Shown: positions 38,401-45,787 of the stretch, piece after piece
Position numbering within the stretch: the first letter of the stretch is position 1
Layout: the number at the start of each line of letters is the position of its first letter
Assembly: GCA_903642275.1 (NCBI GenBank)
Contig: CAHJWK010000002.1
Span: 1 to 64,000 of the forward strand
DNA from: Chitinophagaceae bacterium
GTDB taxonomy: Bacteria > Bacteroidota > Bacteroidia > Chitinophagales > Chitinophagaceae
DNA length: 64,000 nt
Direction of reading: 5' to 3'
The notes under the pieces: generated by a model
The model's database searches: none
The model's input: the letters and a program-made list of their open reading frames with translations, nothing else
What the model was told of the DNA's origin: nothing
Translations under genes and position numbers: made by a program

Positions 38401-38488
38401 AGATACTTCTTTAAAGAAAGAGGCGCAACAAAAATTAGACAATGTGCTTGCAGAAAAAGATAAGAATAGTAAAGTTGTTCAGCAATAA
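35453..38488 (+). CDS. Large tetratricopeptide-repeat protein, exported
   Basis: 1011 residues from ATG 35453, chosen because MECKKLTTLLFLLFSFYFSNAQ is a signal peptide; the frame opens 21 bp earlier at a non-ATG codon. The rest is a run of about 20 TPR-like helix pairs (for example QFYDLQLRELVGHIYFEKGN, AYLKLGVSYYNLKDNQNALS). It is probably a periplasmic or outer-membrane scaffold. It lies 20 bp before a TonB-receptor-like barrel gene, a pairing common in Bacteroidota, so the two likely work together at the outer membrane. Confidence 0.88.
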   Translation: MECKKLTTLLFLLFSFYFSNAQSTKIYNDPDADFKQAKELYQQQKFSLAYPLFEKLYIDDNRKSYIPITVQTEAKYYSIVCRLQLNDVSAVQNAIDFINLEHNAPRIEMMCYQLGEYYYKHQDFADALDHYQKANIANLSNIEIGNMKFHEGYAYFTMQRFEDAKPLFEAIQQIPSDPNYYDANYYYGYIAFSEKNYAQALTSFQTIEQQAKYQPIIPYYIAEIYYYRGEKDKALDYAEKTLQSNNQFYDLQLRELVGHIYFEKGNYKKALPYLEKYVSNTEKVSREDLYELSYCYYDAEQYKQASQGFKELGGKQDTIAQNSMYLLGDSYLKLGNKAGARNAFLFCSLNSNDAQQKEVSKFNYAKLSVELGYTDVALNELKSFIATYPNSEYTDEAKELLVNVLSNTNNYKDALQLVETLQSQGELVKKAYPKILYGRAVELINDQQLSQADDLLNRIFSIEYNQLYIPYANFWKGEIAYRNNTFDSGVYYLQQYLKSPSTYGEVSAAHAHYTLGYCYLRQEDYDDALKSFTDVATSITSNSQPLATDSYLREADCYFIKKNYNKALPMYEAVINDQLPPADYALYQKAVIAGANSQYAQKVALLQSIQNRYPSSPLVADVNMEVANTYLASEQYEVAIKPLNTIIAGKNDAFKPQAYLKLGVSYYNLKDNQNALSSFQKLITTYPNAPESDEAVNYVRDIFIDMQKPDDFVAFMQKAGKPISYSEQDSLTFITAQSAYNNKSYDNALQGFNNYVTKFPAGKYAVEANYYSADIYNTRKDFTHALTYYNNVAQKAPNSYAETSTLQAARISYFELKDYKQAEQYFNQLKSIATTPENKLESERGLLRCQYKLNEVDSALANAQDLLQQKGIASDDKAMANLIIAKNYQTNNQLDAAGDAYKTVVSTGKSEYAAEARYRIAEILYQQNNLKEAEKAGFDVINKAGSYDYWITKVYILLGDIYLKEQDYFNAEATLRSVVQNATDTSLKKEAQQKLDNVLAEKDKNSKVVQQ

Positions 38489-38508
38489 TTATAACACAAG
38501 ATTTTAAG

Positions 38509-40203
38509 ATGAAATATTTAGTAGCACTTATTATTTTAATCAGTATCACACAATCATCTTTTGCTCAACACAGGCAAAATAAAAAGCGTGTTGAAGAAAA
38601 AAAGCTAACAAAACAAGCTGCAACGGATACGGCATTGCCGCCAAGAACGGTCGTGGTTACATCACAGTTTGCACCTTCATTAAAACAAACATCCAAAATA
38701 AATTTTAGTGCAGCAACACCTTTGCCGGATTCTGTGAGGCCAACACTGAATTATAATATTCCTGTCTCAAATTTATCACTGGGTTATCAGTCAGCGCCAT
38801 TAAAAGCTATGGCTGAAAATATAGATTCGAATGTGCATTGGCAAAGCAGCAATTATTTGAAGGTAGGTTATGGAAATTATACAACACCATATTTGCAAAC
38901 CGGTTTATCGTTTGGTGATGGGGTTACCTCTGTTATAAATGTGAATGGCAAATATGTTTCTTCAAATCCTTCGCCGGCATTGCAGAATTTTAGCAAGCTG
39001 CATCTTGAAGGCATCGGGATTTTTGCTACGCGGGATAATAAAAATGAATGGACCGGCAATGTGTTTCTTGATAACAATACGCAATATCAATATGGATTTT
39101 TACCTGATACTTTAAAGTTTACAAAAGATGATCTGCGTCAACGCTTCACTACTTTTGGCGGTAAAGTAAGTTTACGTAATAAAACTGTAAACAGTTACGG
39201 CATCAGCTATAACCCTTCAGTTTCACTTGATTTGTTTGGCGATAATCGCAATGGCAAAGAAGATAATTTTGCTTTTGATCTGCCGGTCACAAAATCAATT
39301 ACAGACATTCTTGATTTTAATGTTGGATTATCCGGGGATGTTACAAGCTATAAAACTGACACGGTTAGTATTGATAACACCATTTATACAGTAACGCCAT
39401 CCTTATCTTTCAAAACACCCAACGTAAAAATTATGGCAGGCTTTTCACCATCATGGAGCAACAGCACTTTTAACCTGTTGCCAAACTTCACACTTGATGT
39501 AAAAATTAATGAAGAAAAATTTATTTTACAGGGTGGATTTATTGGGTATTATAATAAAACATCATACGAATCACTGGCCAATTACAATCCATGGATAGCG
39601 CAGCCAACTGTCTTGAACAATACTTTGATAAAGGAAGAATATGCAGGCTTTAAAGGCAGCGCCGGAGATCATTTGACTTATAACGCAAGAGTGTCTTATC
39701 TTAAGATTAATAATCAGCCTTTGTTTGTAAATGATACGCTTACTGGCAAATCTTTTAATGTTTTGTATGAAGAAACTATGCATGATCTGCGTATTCATGG
39801 TGAGCTTGGTTATACTGTCAGCGAACAGTTTTCTTTGCTGGCAGGAGCCACTTTTAATCAATACAGTGATTTACCGGCAGGTGAAAAAGCGTATGGCTTA
39901 TTACCGGTTGAACTGAACGGTGCTTTGCGTTACCAGATTGTAAAAGATTTATTGCTTAAAGTTGATATGTTTTTTTGGGATGGCACACAATACCGAACAA
40001 AAGATTTTCAGAATAGGAAACTTGATCCTGCATTTGATTTAAACACAGGCGTTGAGTTTGCGGTTATGCCTAAATTGAATGTATGGCTTCAATTCAATAA
40101 TGTATTCAATAACAAATATGAGCGCTGGAGTCAATATCCGGTACTTGGTTTTAATATGCTTGCCGGTGTTGTATATTCGTTCGGAGAAATTAAAACACAT
40201 TAA
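38509..40203 (+). CDS. TonB-dependent-receptor-like outer membrane barrel
   Basis: 564 residues with signal peptide (ITQSSFAQ). After a short Lys-rich linker, beta-strand-rich segments follow (LKVGYGNYTTPYLQTGLSFGD, KLHLEGIGIFATRDNKN). The C-terminus LNVWLQFNNVFNNKYERWSQY closely matches the last strands of TonB-dependent receptors (FNNVFNNKYE). At 564 residues it is shorter than full receptors, and I see no plug domain or TonB box, so transport activity is doubtful. Operon member after the TPR gene; the HU-CCDC81 gene overlaps its stop by 1 bp (TAATG). Confidence 0.8.
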   Translation: MKYLVALIILISITQSSFAQHRQNKKRVEEKKLTKQAATDTALPPRTVVVTSQFAPSLKQTSKINFSAATPLPDSVRPTLNYNIPVSNLSLGYQSAPLKAMAENIDSNVHWQSSNYLKVGYGNYTTPYLQTGLSFGDGVTSVINVNGKYVSSNPSPALQNFSKLHLEGIGIFATRDNKNEWTGNVFLDNNTQYQYGFLPDTLKFTKDDLRQRFTTFGGKVSLRNKTVNSYGISYNPSVSLDLFGDNRNGKEDNFAFDLPVTKSITDILDFNVGLSGDVTSYKTDTVSIDNTIYTVTPSLSFKTPNVKIMAGFSPSWSNSTFNLLPNFTLDVKINEEKFILQGGFIGYYNKTSYESLANYNPWIAQPTVLNNTLIKEEYAGFKGSAGDHLTYNARVSYLKINNQPLFVNDTLTGKSFNVLYEETMHDLRIHGELGYTVSEQFSLLAGATFNQYSDLPAGEKAYGLLPVELNGALRYQIVKDLLLKVDMFFWDGTQYRTKDFQNRKLDPAFDLNTGVEFAVMPKLNVWLQFNNVFNNKYERWSQYPVLGFNMLAGVVYSFGEIKTH

Positions 40204-40787
40204 TGTATCCTGTTTTTAAAAAGTTTTTAGCGCTTCATCATCATCTTTCATTGCCTGGCATCGGTAACTTCAGTGTGCAGGAAATGCCTGCATCAATTGA
40301 TATTGCCAACAGGTCAGTTGAGCCACCTGTTTCTAAGATAAGTTTTAGCGGGGATAAACTTCCGGCAGATAAATTCTTCTTTCATTTTCTTGCGCAGGAA
40401 TTGAATGTAGATGAAGTGCAGGCAATAAGAAACTTTACAGATTTTACTGCACAACTGCAATCAGATATTAACGATCATAAAACAATTGCATTTAAAAACT
40501 TTGGTAATTTGTGTAAGCAGTCATCTGGAGAAATTCATTTTGAGCCGAAAGCAATGCCTGAATATTTACCTGTCATTATATCAGAAAGAGTTATTCGCAA
40601 AAATACAACACATACTGTAATGGTTGGTGAAGATGAAAAGACTTCTGTTGAAATGCACGCAGCTTTACAGGAAGAAGAAGTTGCTGAAGTTGATCGATGG
40701 TGGATACCTGCCATTGTGCTTGGCCTGATTGGTATTGCCGCACTCATTTATTACTACAATGTTTTACATCATTATTTTTTTAAATAA
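40203..40787 (+). CDS. HU-CCDC81 domain protein with C-terminal membrane anchor
   Basis: 194 residues. The N-terminal 120 residues match the two bacterial HU-CCDC81 modules (LPGIGNFSVQEMPASIDIANR and FKNFGNLCKQSSGEIHFEP), a domain related to the HU DNA-binding fold. One transmembrane helix (WWIPAIVLGLIGIAALIYYY) lies near the C-terminus, with a short tail. Relatives in Bacteroidota often end in a SPOR domain; none is present here. Its last 8 bp overlap the end of the convergent FAH gene. Confidence 0.75.
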   Translation: MYPVFKKFLALHHHLSLPGIGNFSVQEMPASIDIANRSVEPPVSKISFSGDKLPADKFFFHFLAQELNVDEVQAIRNFTDFTAQLQSDINDHKTIAFKNFGNLCKQSSGEIHFEPKAMPEYLPVIISERVIRKNTTHTVMVGEDEKTSVEMHAALQEEEVAEVDRWWIPAIVLGLIGIAALIYYYNVLHHYFFK

Positions 40788-41649
40788 TATCAACTGAAAT
40801 TTTGCTGATGATTGAAAATGTGCTGTCTTCTTTTTCAATGGTGTTGGTTAATGCACCTAAATATTCTATTTCAGTTTCAATAACATCGCCTTCTTTTAAT
40901 ACCTGTAAGTGACTATTTAAATTATAACTTATTATATCACCCGGAAATAATGTTGAACCATAAGCGGCGCGTTCAATAAGTTCAGCAAAAGTGAATTGCA
41001 TGTCATGTATATTTCCATCGCTTATAAGCTCATCATTAATACTGCATTGCATTTTTAAGTTCCAGGTTTTACCAATGTGATTTTTCTTTGCAGGTGTTTC
41101 AAAATCTGTAAGTTCATCTAACGTTACAAAATAAGGTCCAGTTGATATAGCAACGTCTTTAGCCAAAACGGAATTAAAAACATTCATAATCATTATGCCG
41201 CCAATATATTCATCAGCTTCTTCTGCCGGAATATTTCTGCCAAGTTTTGAAATAACGATAGCAATATGCGGTGTACAATTCAGTTGATTAAAGTGATCCG
41301 GCATGCACACTATTGAACCTGCACCTTGCATAGCATGATGATTTAAAAAAGCATCAGCAGGTTTATCATCATTTATTTTATATATAAAACTTCTGCAGCT
41401 TGCAGCAAGCGGTACGGGCGCAAGTAATTGTGCATCTTCAACCGGAAAACCTTTTCCTTTGGCGGTAAGTTTATCGTTTATTGCCTTCTGAATTTTCAAC
41501 GCCAGTGAATAATTATCATCCCAAAAATTTAAAAACATGCCCATAGATGAAGGCAGTTCTATATGCAGCAGATCTGTATCGTACAATAAATTATTTTCAA
41601 GCATTGCAAGCTGATCGTGTTCATCTTTTAAATAAGAAACCAGTACCAT
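40780..41649 (-). CDS. Fumarylacetoacetate hydrolase family protein
   Basis: 289 residues. The middle part contains FLNHHAMQGAGSIVCMPD, HIAIVISKLGRNIPAEEA and YIGGIMIMNVFNSVLAKDV, and the C-terminal part FPGDIISYNLNSH and LKEGDVIETEIEYLG, typical of FAH-fold hydrolases and decarboxylases that use a divalent metal held by Asp/Glu. The substrate is not identifiable. Cytoplasmic. Divergent from prmA across about 68 bp. Confidence 0.8.
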   Translation of the reverse strand: MVLVSYLKDEHDQLAMLENNLLYDTDLLHIELPSSMGMFLNFWDDNYSLALKIQKAINDKLTAKGKGFPVEDAQLLAPVPLAASCRSFIYKINDDKPADAFLNHHAMQGAGSIVCMPDHFNQLNCTPHIAIVISKLGRNIPAEEADEYIGGIMIMNVFNSVLAKDVAISTGPYFVTLDELTDFETPAKKNHIGKTWNLKMQCSINDELISDGNIHDMQFTFAELIERAAYGSTLFPGDIISYNLNSHLQVLKEGDVIETEIEYLGALTNTIEKEDSTFSIISKISVDII

Positions 41650-41717
41650 ACAATTGTTTTATGCAATTTTATGGAATAAAAATGTAGAAAATCGTTATTG
41701 AATTTTAAACTTTGGTA

Positions 41718-42533
41718 ATGCAGAATCAGCTTCAATACGTATTTAATTTACATAGCCAGGAAGAACAGGAAATTCTGATAGCGGCGTTAATTGAAATTGG
41801 CTTTGATGGATTTGAAGAAAAAGAAAATGAGTTGATTGCTTATGTGCAACAATCATTATTAAATGAGAATGCATTACATAAAACTTTACAAAAGCATCCT
41901 GTATCATTTACAAAAAAAGTAGTTGAAGAAAAAAACTGGAATGCGGAATGGGAATCAAATTTTCAACCTGTTATAATTGATGATAAAGTAATGGTAAGGG
42001 CGCATTTCCATCGGCTAGTAAAAAACATTTTGTATGATATTGTGATAACACCGAAAATGAGTTTTGGCACCGGTCATCATGCTACAACGTATATGATGGT
42101 TCAGCAACTGTTACGACTTGATACTGCAAATAAAACTGTGTTTGATTTTGGAACCGGTACAGGCTTGCTTGCCATACTCGCTGAAAAACTTGGCGCAAAG
42201 TATATAACTGCAATTGATAATGATGAATGGAGTATCAATAATGCAACAGAAAATATACACCAGAACAATTGCACAAAAATTAAGTTATCATTATCTGATC
42301 ATTTGCCTTTAAAAGAAAAATTTGATATAGTTCTTGCCAACATTAACAAAAATATTATAGTGGATAATTTTAAAAGCCTTGTTAAGATAATGAATTCAAA
42401 TGGCAGTCTTGTGTTAAGTGGTTTGCTGGAAGCTGATGAATCCGATATAATGAAATTTGCATTACGTAACAGGTTAAAGAGCATTAAAACGATGTGCCGT
42501 GATAAATGGATATTGCTTTGGTTAAAAAATTAA
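41718..42533 (+). CDS. prmA: Ribosomal protein L11 methyltransferase
   Basis: 271 residues from ATG 41718 (a TTG two codons upstream extends the frame). N-terminal substrate domain, then the SAM-binding region: PKMSFGTGHHATTYMM, VFDFGTGTGLLAILAEKLGAK and the catalytic-loop VLANINKNII. It trimethylates L11. Typical length (about 270-290). Confidence 0.93.
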   Translation: MQNQLQYVFNLHSQEEQEILIAALIEIGFDGFEEKENELIAYVQQSLLNENALHKTLQKHPVSFTKKVVEEKNWNAEWESNFQPVIIDDKVMVRAHFHRLVKNILYDIVITPKMSFGTGHHATTYMMVQQLLRLDTANKTVFDFGTGTGLLAILAEKLGAKYITAIDNDEWSINNATENIHQNNCTKIKLSLSDHLPLKEKFDIVLANINKNIIVDNFKSLVKIMNSNGSLVLSGLLEADESDIMKFALRNRLKSIKTMCRDKWILLWLKN

Positions 42534-42591
42534 AGCTCAAGGCGTATTATTTGAGATTATAATGAATGTATGTTATTTAAATTATGGAACT

Positions 42592-42599
42592 TATATTTG
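42592..42599 (+). promoter_or_regulatory. TAnnTTTG promoter box upstream of plsY
   Basis: TATATTTG, an exact -7 consensus, lies 27 bp before the plsY ATG, giving a leader of about 20 nt. Confidence 0.5.
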
Positions 42600-42626
42600 T
42601 CGTTCTGTGTAATCTTGTTTAGCTAA

Positions 42627-43286
42627 ATGAATGAGTTTCTACTAATAGTTGCGGCATATTTTATTGGGTCAATACCAACGGCTGTTTGGGTAAGCCGTTA
42701 TTTTTTTGGAATTGATATACGTGATTATGGCAGTGGTAATTCAGGTGCAACAAATACATACCGTGTTTTAGGTGCCCGCTGGGGAACTACTGTTATGATA
42801 ATCGACATGGCAAAAGGTATTATTGCAACTTCACTATACATATTGCTTCCTTTTTATCTTACAAAATCAAATGACTGGGACAGAACTAATTTTATGATTG
42901 GTCTTGGACTTGCTGCAGTTGCCGGTCATATCTTTCCAGTATGGGCAAACTTTCGTGGCGGTAAGGGTGTTGCTACTTTGTTTGGAATGATACTCGCCAT
43001 TCAACCACTGGTCGCAGCTTGTTGTGTAGGTGTTTTTTTATTAGTTTTATATTTAACAAGATTCGTCTCTTTAAGCTCCATATTATCCAGCGTTGCATTC
43101 GCCGTTTTTATTCTTTTTATTTTTAATGATGATGTTACGTTGTACAGAATTTTTTCTGTTGCTGTTGCCCTGATGGTAATACTAACACATCAGAAAAACA
43201 TTAATCGTTTATTGAACGGTACAGAAAGCAAAGTGCCAATACTTAAGCACCGGGACAGGCGAAGGCGGCAAAGAAGAAAAAAATAA
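42627..43286 (+). CDS. plsY: Glycerol-3-phosphate acyltransferase PlsY
   Basis: 219 residues, five transmembrane segments. Motifs GSIPTAVWVSR, DYGSGNSGATNTYRVLG and HIFPVWANFRGGKGVATLFG are the three PlsY catalytic regions. The tail KHRDRRRRQRRKK is strongly basic. It moves the acyl group from acyl phosphate to glycerol-3-phosphate, the first step of phospholipid synthesis. An M48 peptidase gene follows. Confidence 0.95.
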   Translation: MNEFLLIVAAYFIGSIPTAVWVSRYFFGIDIRDYGSGNSGATNTYRVLGARWGTTVMIIDMAKGIIATSLYILLPFYLTKSNDWDRTNFMIGLGLAAVAGHIFPVWANFRGGKGVATLFGMILAIQPLVAACCVGVFLLVLYLTRFVSLSSILSSVAFAVFILFIFNDDVTLYRIFSVAVALMVILTHQKNINRLLNGTESKVPILKHRDRRRRQRRKK

Positions 43287-43323
43287 TGCTGGTATAAACT
43301 TGCCAAATCTTCAAAAAAATTTT

Positions 43324-44133
43324 ATGCAACGGTTTTGTTTAGCTGTCTTATTATTTGTAACAATCAGTTCCTGCACACGCAATGCTATTACAGGACGAAA
43401 CCAGTTATCACTTGTTTCTGAAGATCAAATGGAACAATTATCCTTAACCCAATACAACCAGTTTTTAAAAGATAATAAGGTAGCACCGGCAACCCAGGCA
43501 GATGCTGAAATGGTGAGGCGTGTTGGTGGTCGCATTGCAAACGCTATAACAAGATATTACCAACAAAAAGGTATTGCTAATCAGATTGCGAATTATAAAT
43601 GGGAGTTTAACCTGGTTGAAAGCAAGGAAGTAAATGCCTGGTGTATGCCCGGCGGTAAAGTGGTTGTTTATACAGGCATATTACCTGTTACACAAAATGA
43701 AACTGCACTTGCAATTGTATTAGGTCATGAAATCACACATGCTGTTGCTGGGCATGGAAGAGAACGTATGAGCCAGCAACTATTAGCACAGGGTATTCAG
43801 GTTGCAGGTGGCGTTGCATTAAATGGTAATACAACTGCAGTCAATGTTTTTAATAATGTATATGGACCAACAGCACAGCTTGGTGTGTTGTTGCCGAACA
43901 GCCGCAACCAGGAATTTGAAGCAGATCACTATGGGTTGATATTTGCAGCGATGGCTGGTTATGATCCACGCGAAGTAATACCTTTCTGGACACGCATGAT
44001 GAACTTGAGCAGCAATGGTCAAAAGCCTCCTGTGTTTTTAAGCGACCATCCAAGTGATGAATCTCGCATTCAAAAACTGCAACAGTTAATGCCGGAAGCG
44101 CTTACCTATTACAAGCCTGTTTCAAACAAATAA
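43324..44133 (+). CDS. M48 family zinc metalloprotease, lipoprotein
   Basis: 269 residues from ATG 43324. The N-terminus MQRFCLAVLLFVTISSCTRN has a lipobox (ISSC). ITGRNQLSLVSEDQM and ALAIVLGHEITHAVAGHGRERMS place the HExxH zinc site (HEITH) at about residue 140, and NQEFEADHYG supplies the third ligand. It belongs to the BepA/LoiP-like group of periplasmic or outer-membrane quality-control proteases. The earlier frame start at 43300 is a TTG and lies before the signal peptide. Confidence 0.92.
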   Translation: MQRFCLAVLLFVTISSCTRNAITGRNQLSLVSEDQMEQLSLTQYNQFLKDNKVAPATQADAEMVRRVGGRIANAITRYYQQKGIANQIANYKWEFNLVESKEVNAWCMPGGKVVVYTGILPVTQNETALAIVLGHEITHAVAGHGRERMSQQLLAQGIQVAGGVALNGNTTAVNVFNNVYGPTAQLGVLLPNSRNQEFEADHYGLIFAAMAGYDPREVIPFWTRMMNLSSNGQKPPVFLSDHPSDESRIQKLQQLMPEALTYYKPVSNK

Positions 44134-44137
44134 TATA

Positions 44138-44716
44138 ATGGGCAAAAGCCGCTTAGAAGCTTTCAGCGATGGTGTTATTGCTATTATTATTACCATAATG
44201 GTACTTGAATTAAAAGTACCTGAAGGTGCAGATTTACATGCATTAAAAACGCTGATACCAGTTCTTTCAAGCTATATATTAAGCTTTGTTTTTGTGGGTA
44301 TTTACTGGAATAATCATCATCACTTACTAGCAGTTGTAAAAAAAATAAGTGCAGGTATTATGTGGGCAAACCTTAATCTTTTGTTTTGGTTATCGTTAGT
44401 GCCTGTGGCAACTGATTGGATGGGTGGGAATTATTTTCAAAAATTTCCGGTAGCAGTGTATGCAATTTTACTTGATTGTTGCGGTATATCTTATACTATA
44501 TTACAATTAGCCATTGAGAACTGTCATAAGGATAACATACAACTTATCAATATAATGCAAAGACAAAAAGGCAAAGGAATGGGTTCTCTTTTTCTTTACA
44601 CGGCTGCAATTCCACTTGCTTTTATAAACCCGGTTATCTCCTGTCTAATATTTGTACTTGTAGCTATTATCTGGTTTATACCAGATAAAAAAATTGAACA
44701 AATTTATTCAGAGTAG
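44138..44716 (+). CDS. TMEM175 family potassium channel-like protein
   Basis: 192 residues with about six transmembrane helices. The first helix carries RLEAFSDGVIAIIITIMVLEL, with the FSDG motif of prokaryotic TMEM175 (DUF1211) channels, followed by YWNNHHHLL at the end of the third helix. Bacterial members form tetrameric K+ channels. It lies 4 bp after the M48 gene. Confidence 0.87.
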   Translation: MGKSRLEAFSDGVIAIIITIMVLELKVPEGADLHALKTLIPVLSSYILSFVFVGIYWNNHHHLLAVVKKISAGIMWANLNLLFWLSLVPVATDWMGGNYFQKFPVAVYAILLDCCGISYTILQLAIENCHKDNIQLINIMQRQKGKGMGSLFLYTAAIPLAFINPVISCLIFVLVAIIWFIPDKKIEQIYSE

Positions 44717-44887
44717 CTAATCCCTTTCTGTTTGTGCTTCTTTAAATGCCTGCTCATTGTTTACATCATCCTGGGTTACCTGAGTATCATCATCTTTCTT
44801 TAAAGGATTATGAACATTCAGTTCCTGTTCATCATTTTTATTTTTTGATTGCTCTGCTGCAACGCTTTTATCTTTATTATCACTCAT
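44717..44887 (-). CDS. Small charged protein of unknown function
   Basis: 56 codons on the minus strand (MSDNKDKSVAAEQSKNKNDE ... EAQTERD), hydrophilic with many Asp, Gln, Asn and Lys, and predicted to be disordered. Its stop is immediately adjacent to the end of the TMEM175 gene, so the two are convergent. It resembles the small charged proteins at 7778-8168 in composition, not in sequence. Real but unassigned. Confidence 0.5.
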   Translation of the reverse strand: MSDNKDKSVAAEQSKNKNDEQELNVHNPLKKDDDTQVTQDDVNNEQAFKEAQTERD

Positions 44888-44957
44888 AAAAAATTGCTTT
44901 ATAAATGTATTAAAAATTAAGCAGGATTGTATTGTTGCAAATAAAAATGTTATTGCA

Positions 44958-45389
44958 TCATTTATTATCGGTTGGCCATGCGCTCATTCTTTTCAACATT
45001 AATTTCCCATCAAATTTTATAAACCAGTTTGCCTGGAACATGCCATGCACCTCGTATGTTTTATTATTAATTACTGCCCGCTGGTAATACTTTCCATATT
45101 GATAAGCTATATTATTAATCTTATGTATAGAATCTGTGATGCTTTTCTGTGCTTCCACTTTTATGTATTTAAACTGACCGAGAAATTTTTCAATACTATC
45201 CCTGCCGGTAACACTCATACCGCCGGGTTGCGCCAGCACGCCATCAGGTGTAAACATATTAGCAATTCCCTTTGCATCAACATGCAGTATTAGTTTATCA
45301 TATTCCTGCATGGCGGCATTTACATCCGTATCCAATGAATTATTGCATGATACTGTTGCAACATATATTATCAGCAGAATTTTCTTCAT
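44958..45389 (-). CDS. NTF2-like (SnoaL/DUF4440-type) lipoprotein
   Basis: 143 residues. MKKILLIIYVATVSCNN is a short lipoprotein signal. The body matches the NTF2-like fold: AMQEYDKLILHVDAKGIANMFTPDGVLAQPGG, then TGRDSIEKFLGQF and a C-terminal FKFDGKLMLKRMSAW-like strand. Such proteins bind or convert small molecules; nothing specific can be said here. Single gene. Confidence 0.75.
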   Translation of the reverse strand: MKKILLIIYVATVSCNNSLDTDVNAAMQEYDKLILHVDAKGIANMFTPDGVLAQPGGMSVTGRDSIEKFLGQFKYIKVEAQKSITDSIHKINNIAYQYGKYYQRAVINNKTYEVHGMFQANWFIKFDGKLMLKRMSAWPTDNK

Positions 45390-45434
45390 ACTTTAATCTA
45401 AGCAACATTAAAATCAAGCCAAAATAAATTTAAT

Positions 45435-45632
45435 TTAACTAAGAAAGTAAAGCTGTACACAATGGTGCGGAAGCTGCTCATATACACCGGACATTTTTTT
45501 GTTTTGCTGGAAGTTGTTTATATTTTCTTCATTACATACAGCTACTGCTGAACCCATTTTTGTAGCTGGTATTTTTGTAAACGATGTTTCTTTTTTTTGA
45601 ATGTCAGGCTGCTGTTTGAGATTTATTATCAT
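45435..45632 (-). CDS. Uncertain small open frame
   Basis: 65 codons (MIINLKQQPDIQKKETSFTK ...). No hydrophobic segment, no family and no neighbour that would explain it. It is the only candidate gene in the 398-bp stretch between the NTF2-like gene and mutL; the rest of that stretch is AT-rich with no feature I can name. Could be a small hypothetical gene or chance. Confidence 0.25.
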   Translation of the reverse strand: MIINLKQQPDIQKKETSFTKIPATKMGSAVAVCNEENINNFQQNKKMSGVYEQLPHHCVQLYFLS

Positions 45633-45787
45633 ACCTCTAAATTTAAATTGTAATCGTTAGGATGATTTAATCGAATTAATTTAAAAGAAGATAACAAATA
45701 GTAGGTTATTGTTATCATTACCTATAAAACCTATGAAATAAGCTTTGCTTTAATAATTCTATTTTTACCGCAAAACGGGGGAAGTTT

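Noticed and set aside
38509-40203. Full TonB-dependent receptor
   Set aside because: Only the last barrel strands match; no plug domain or TonB box was seen and the protein is short.
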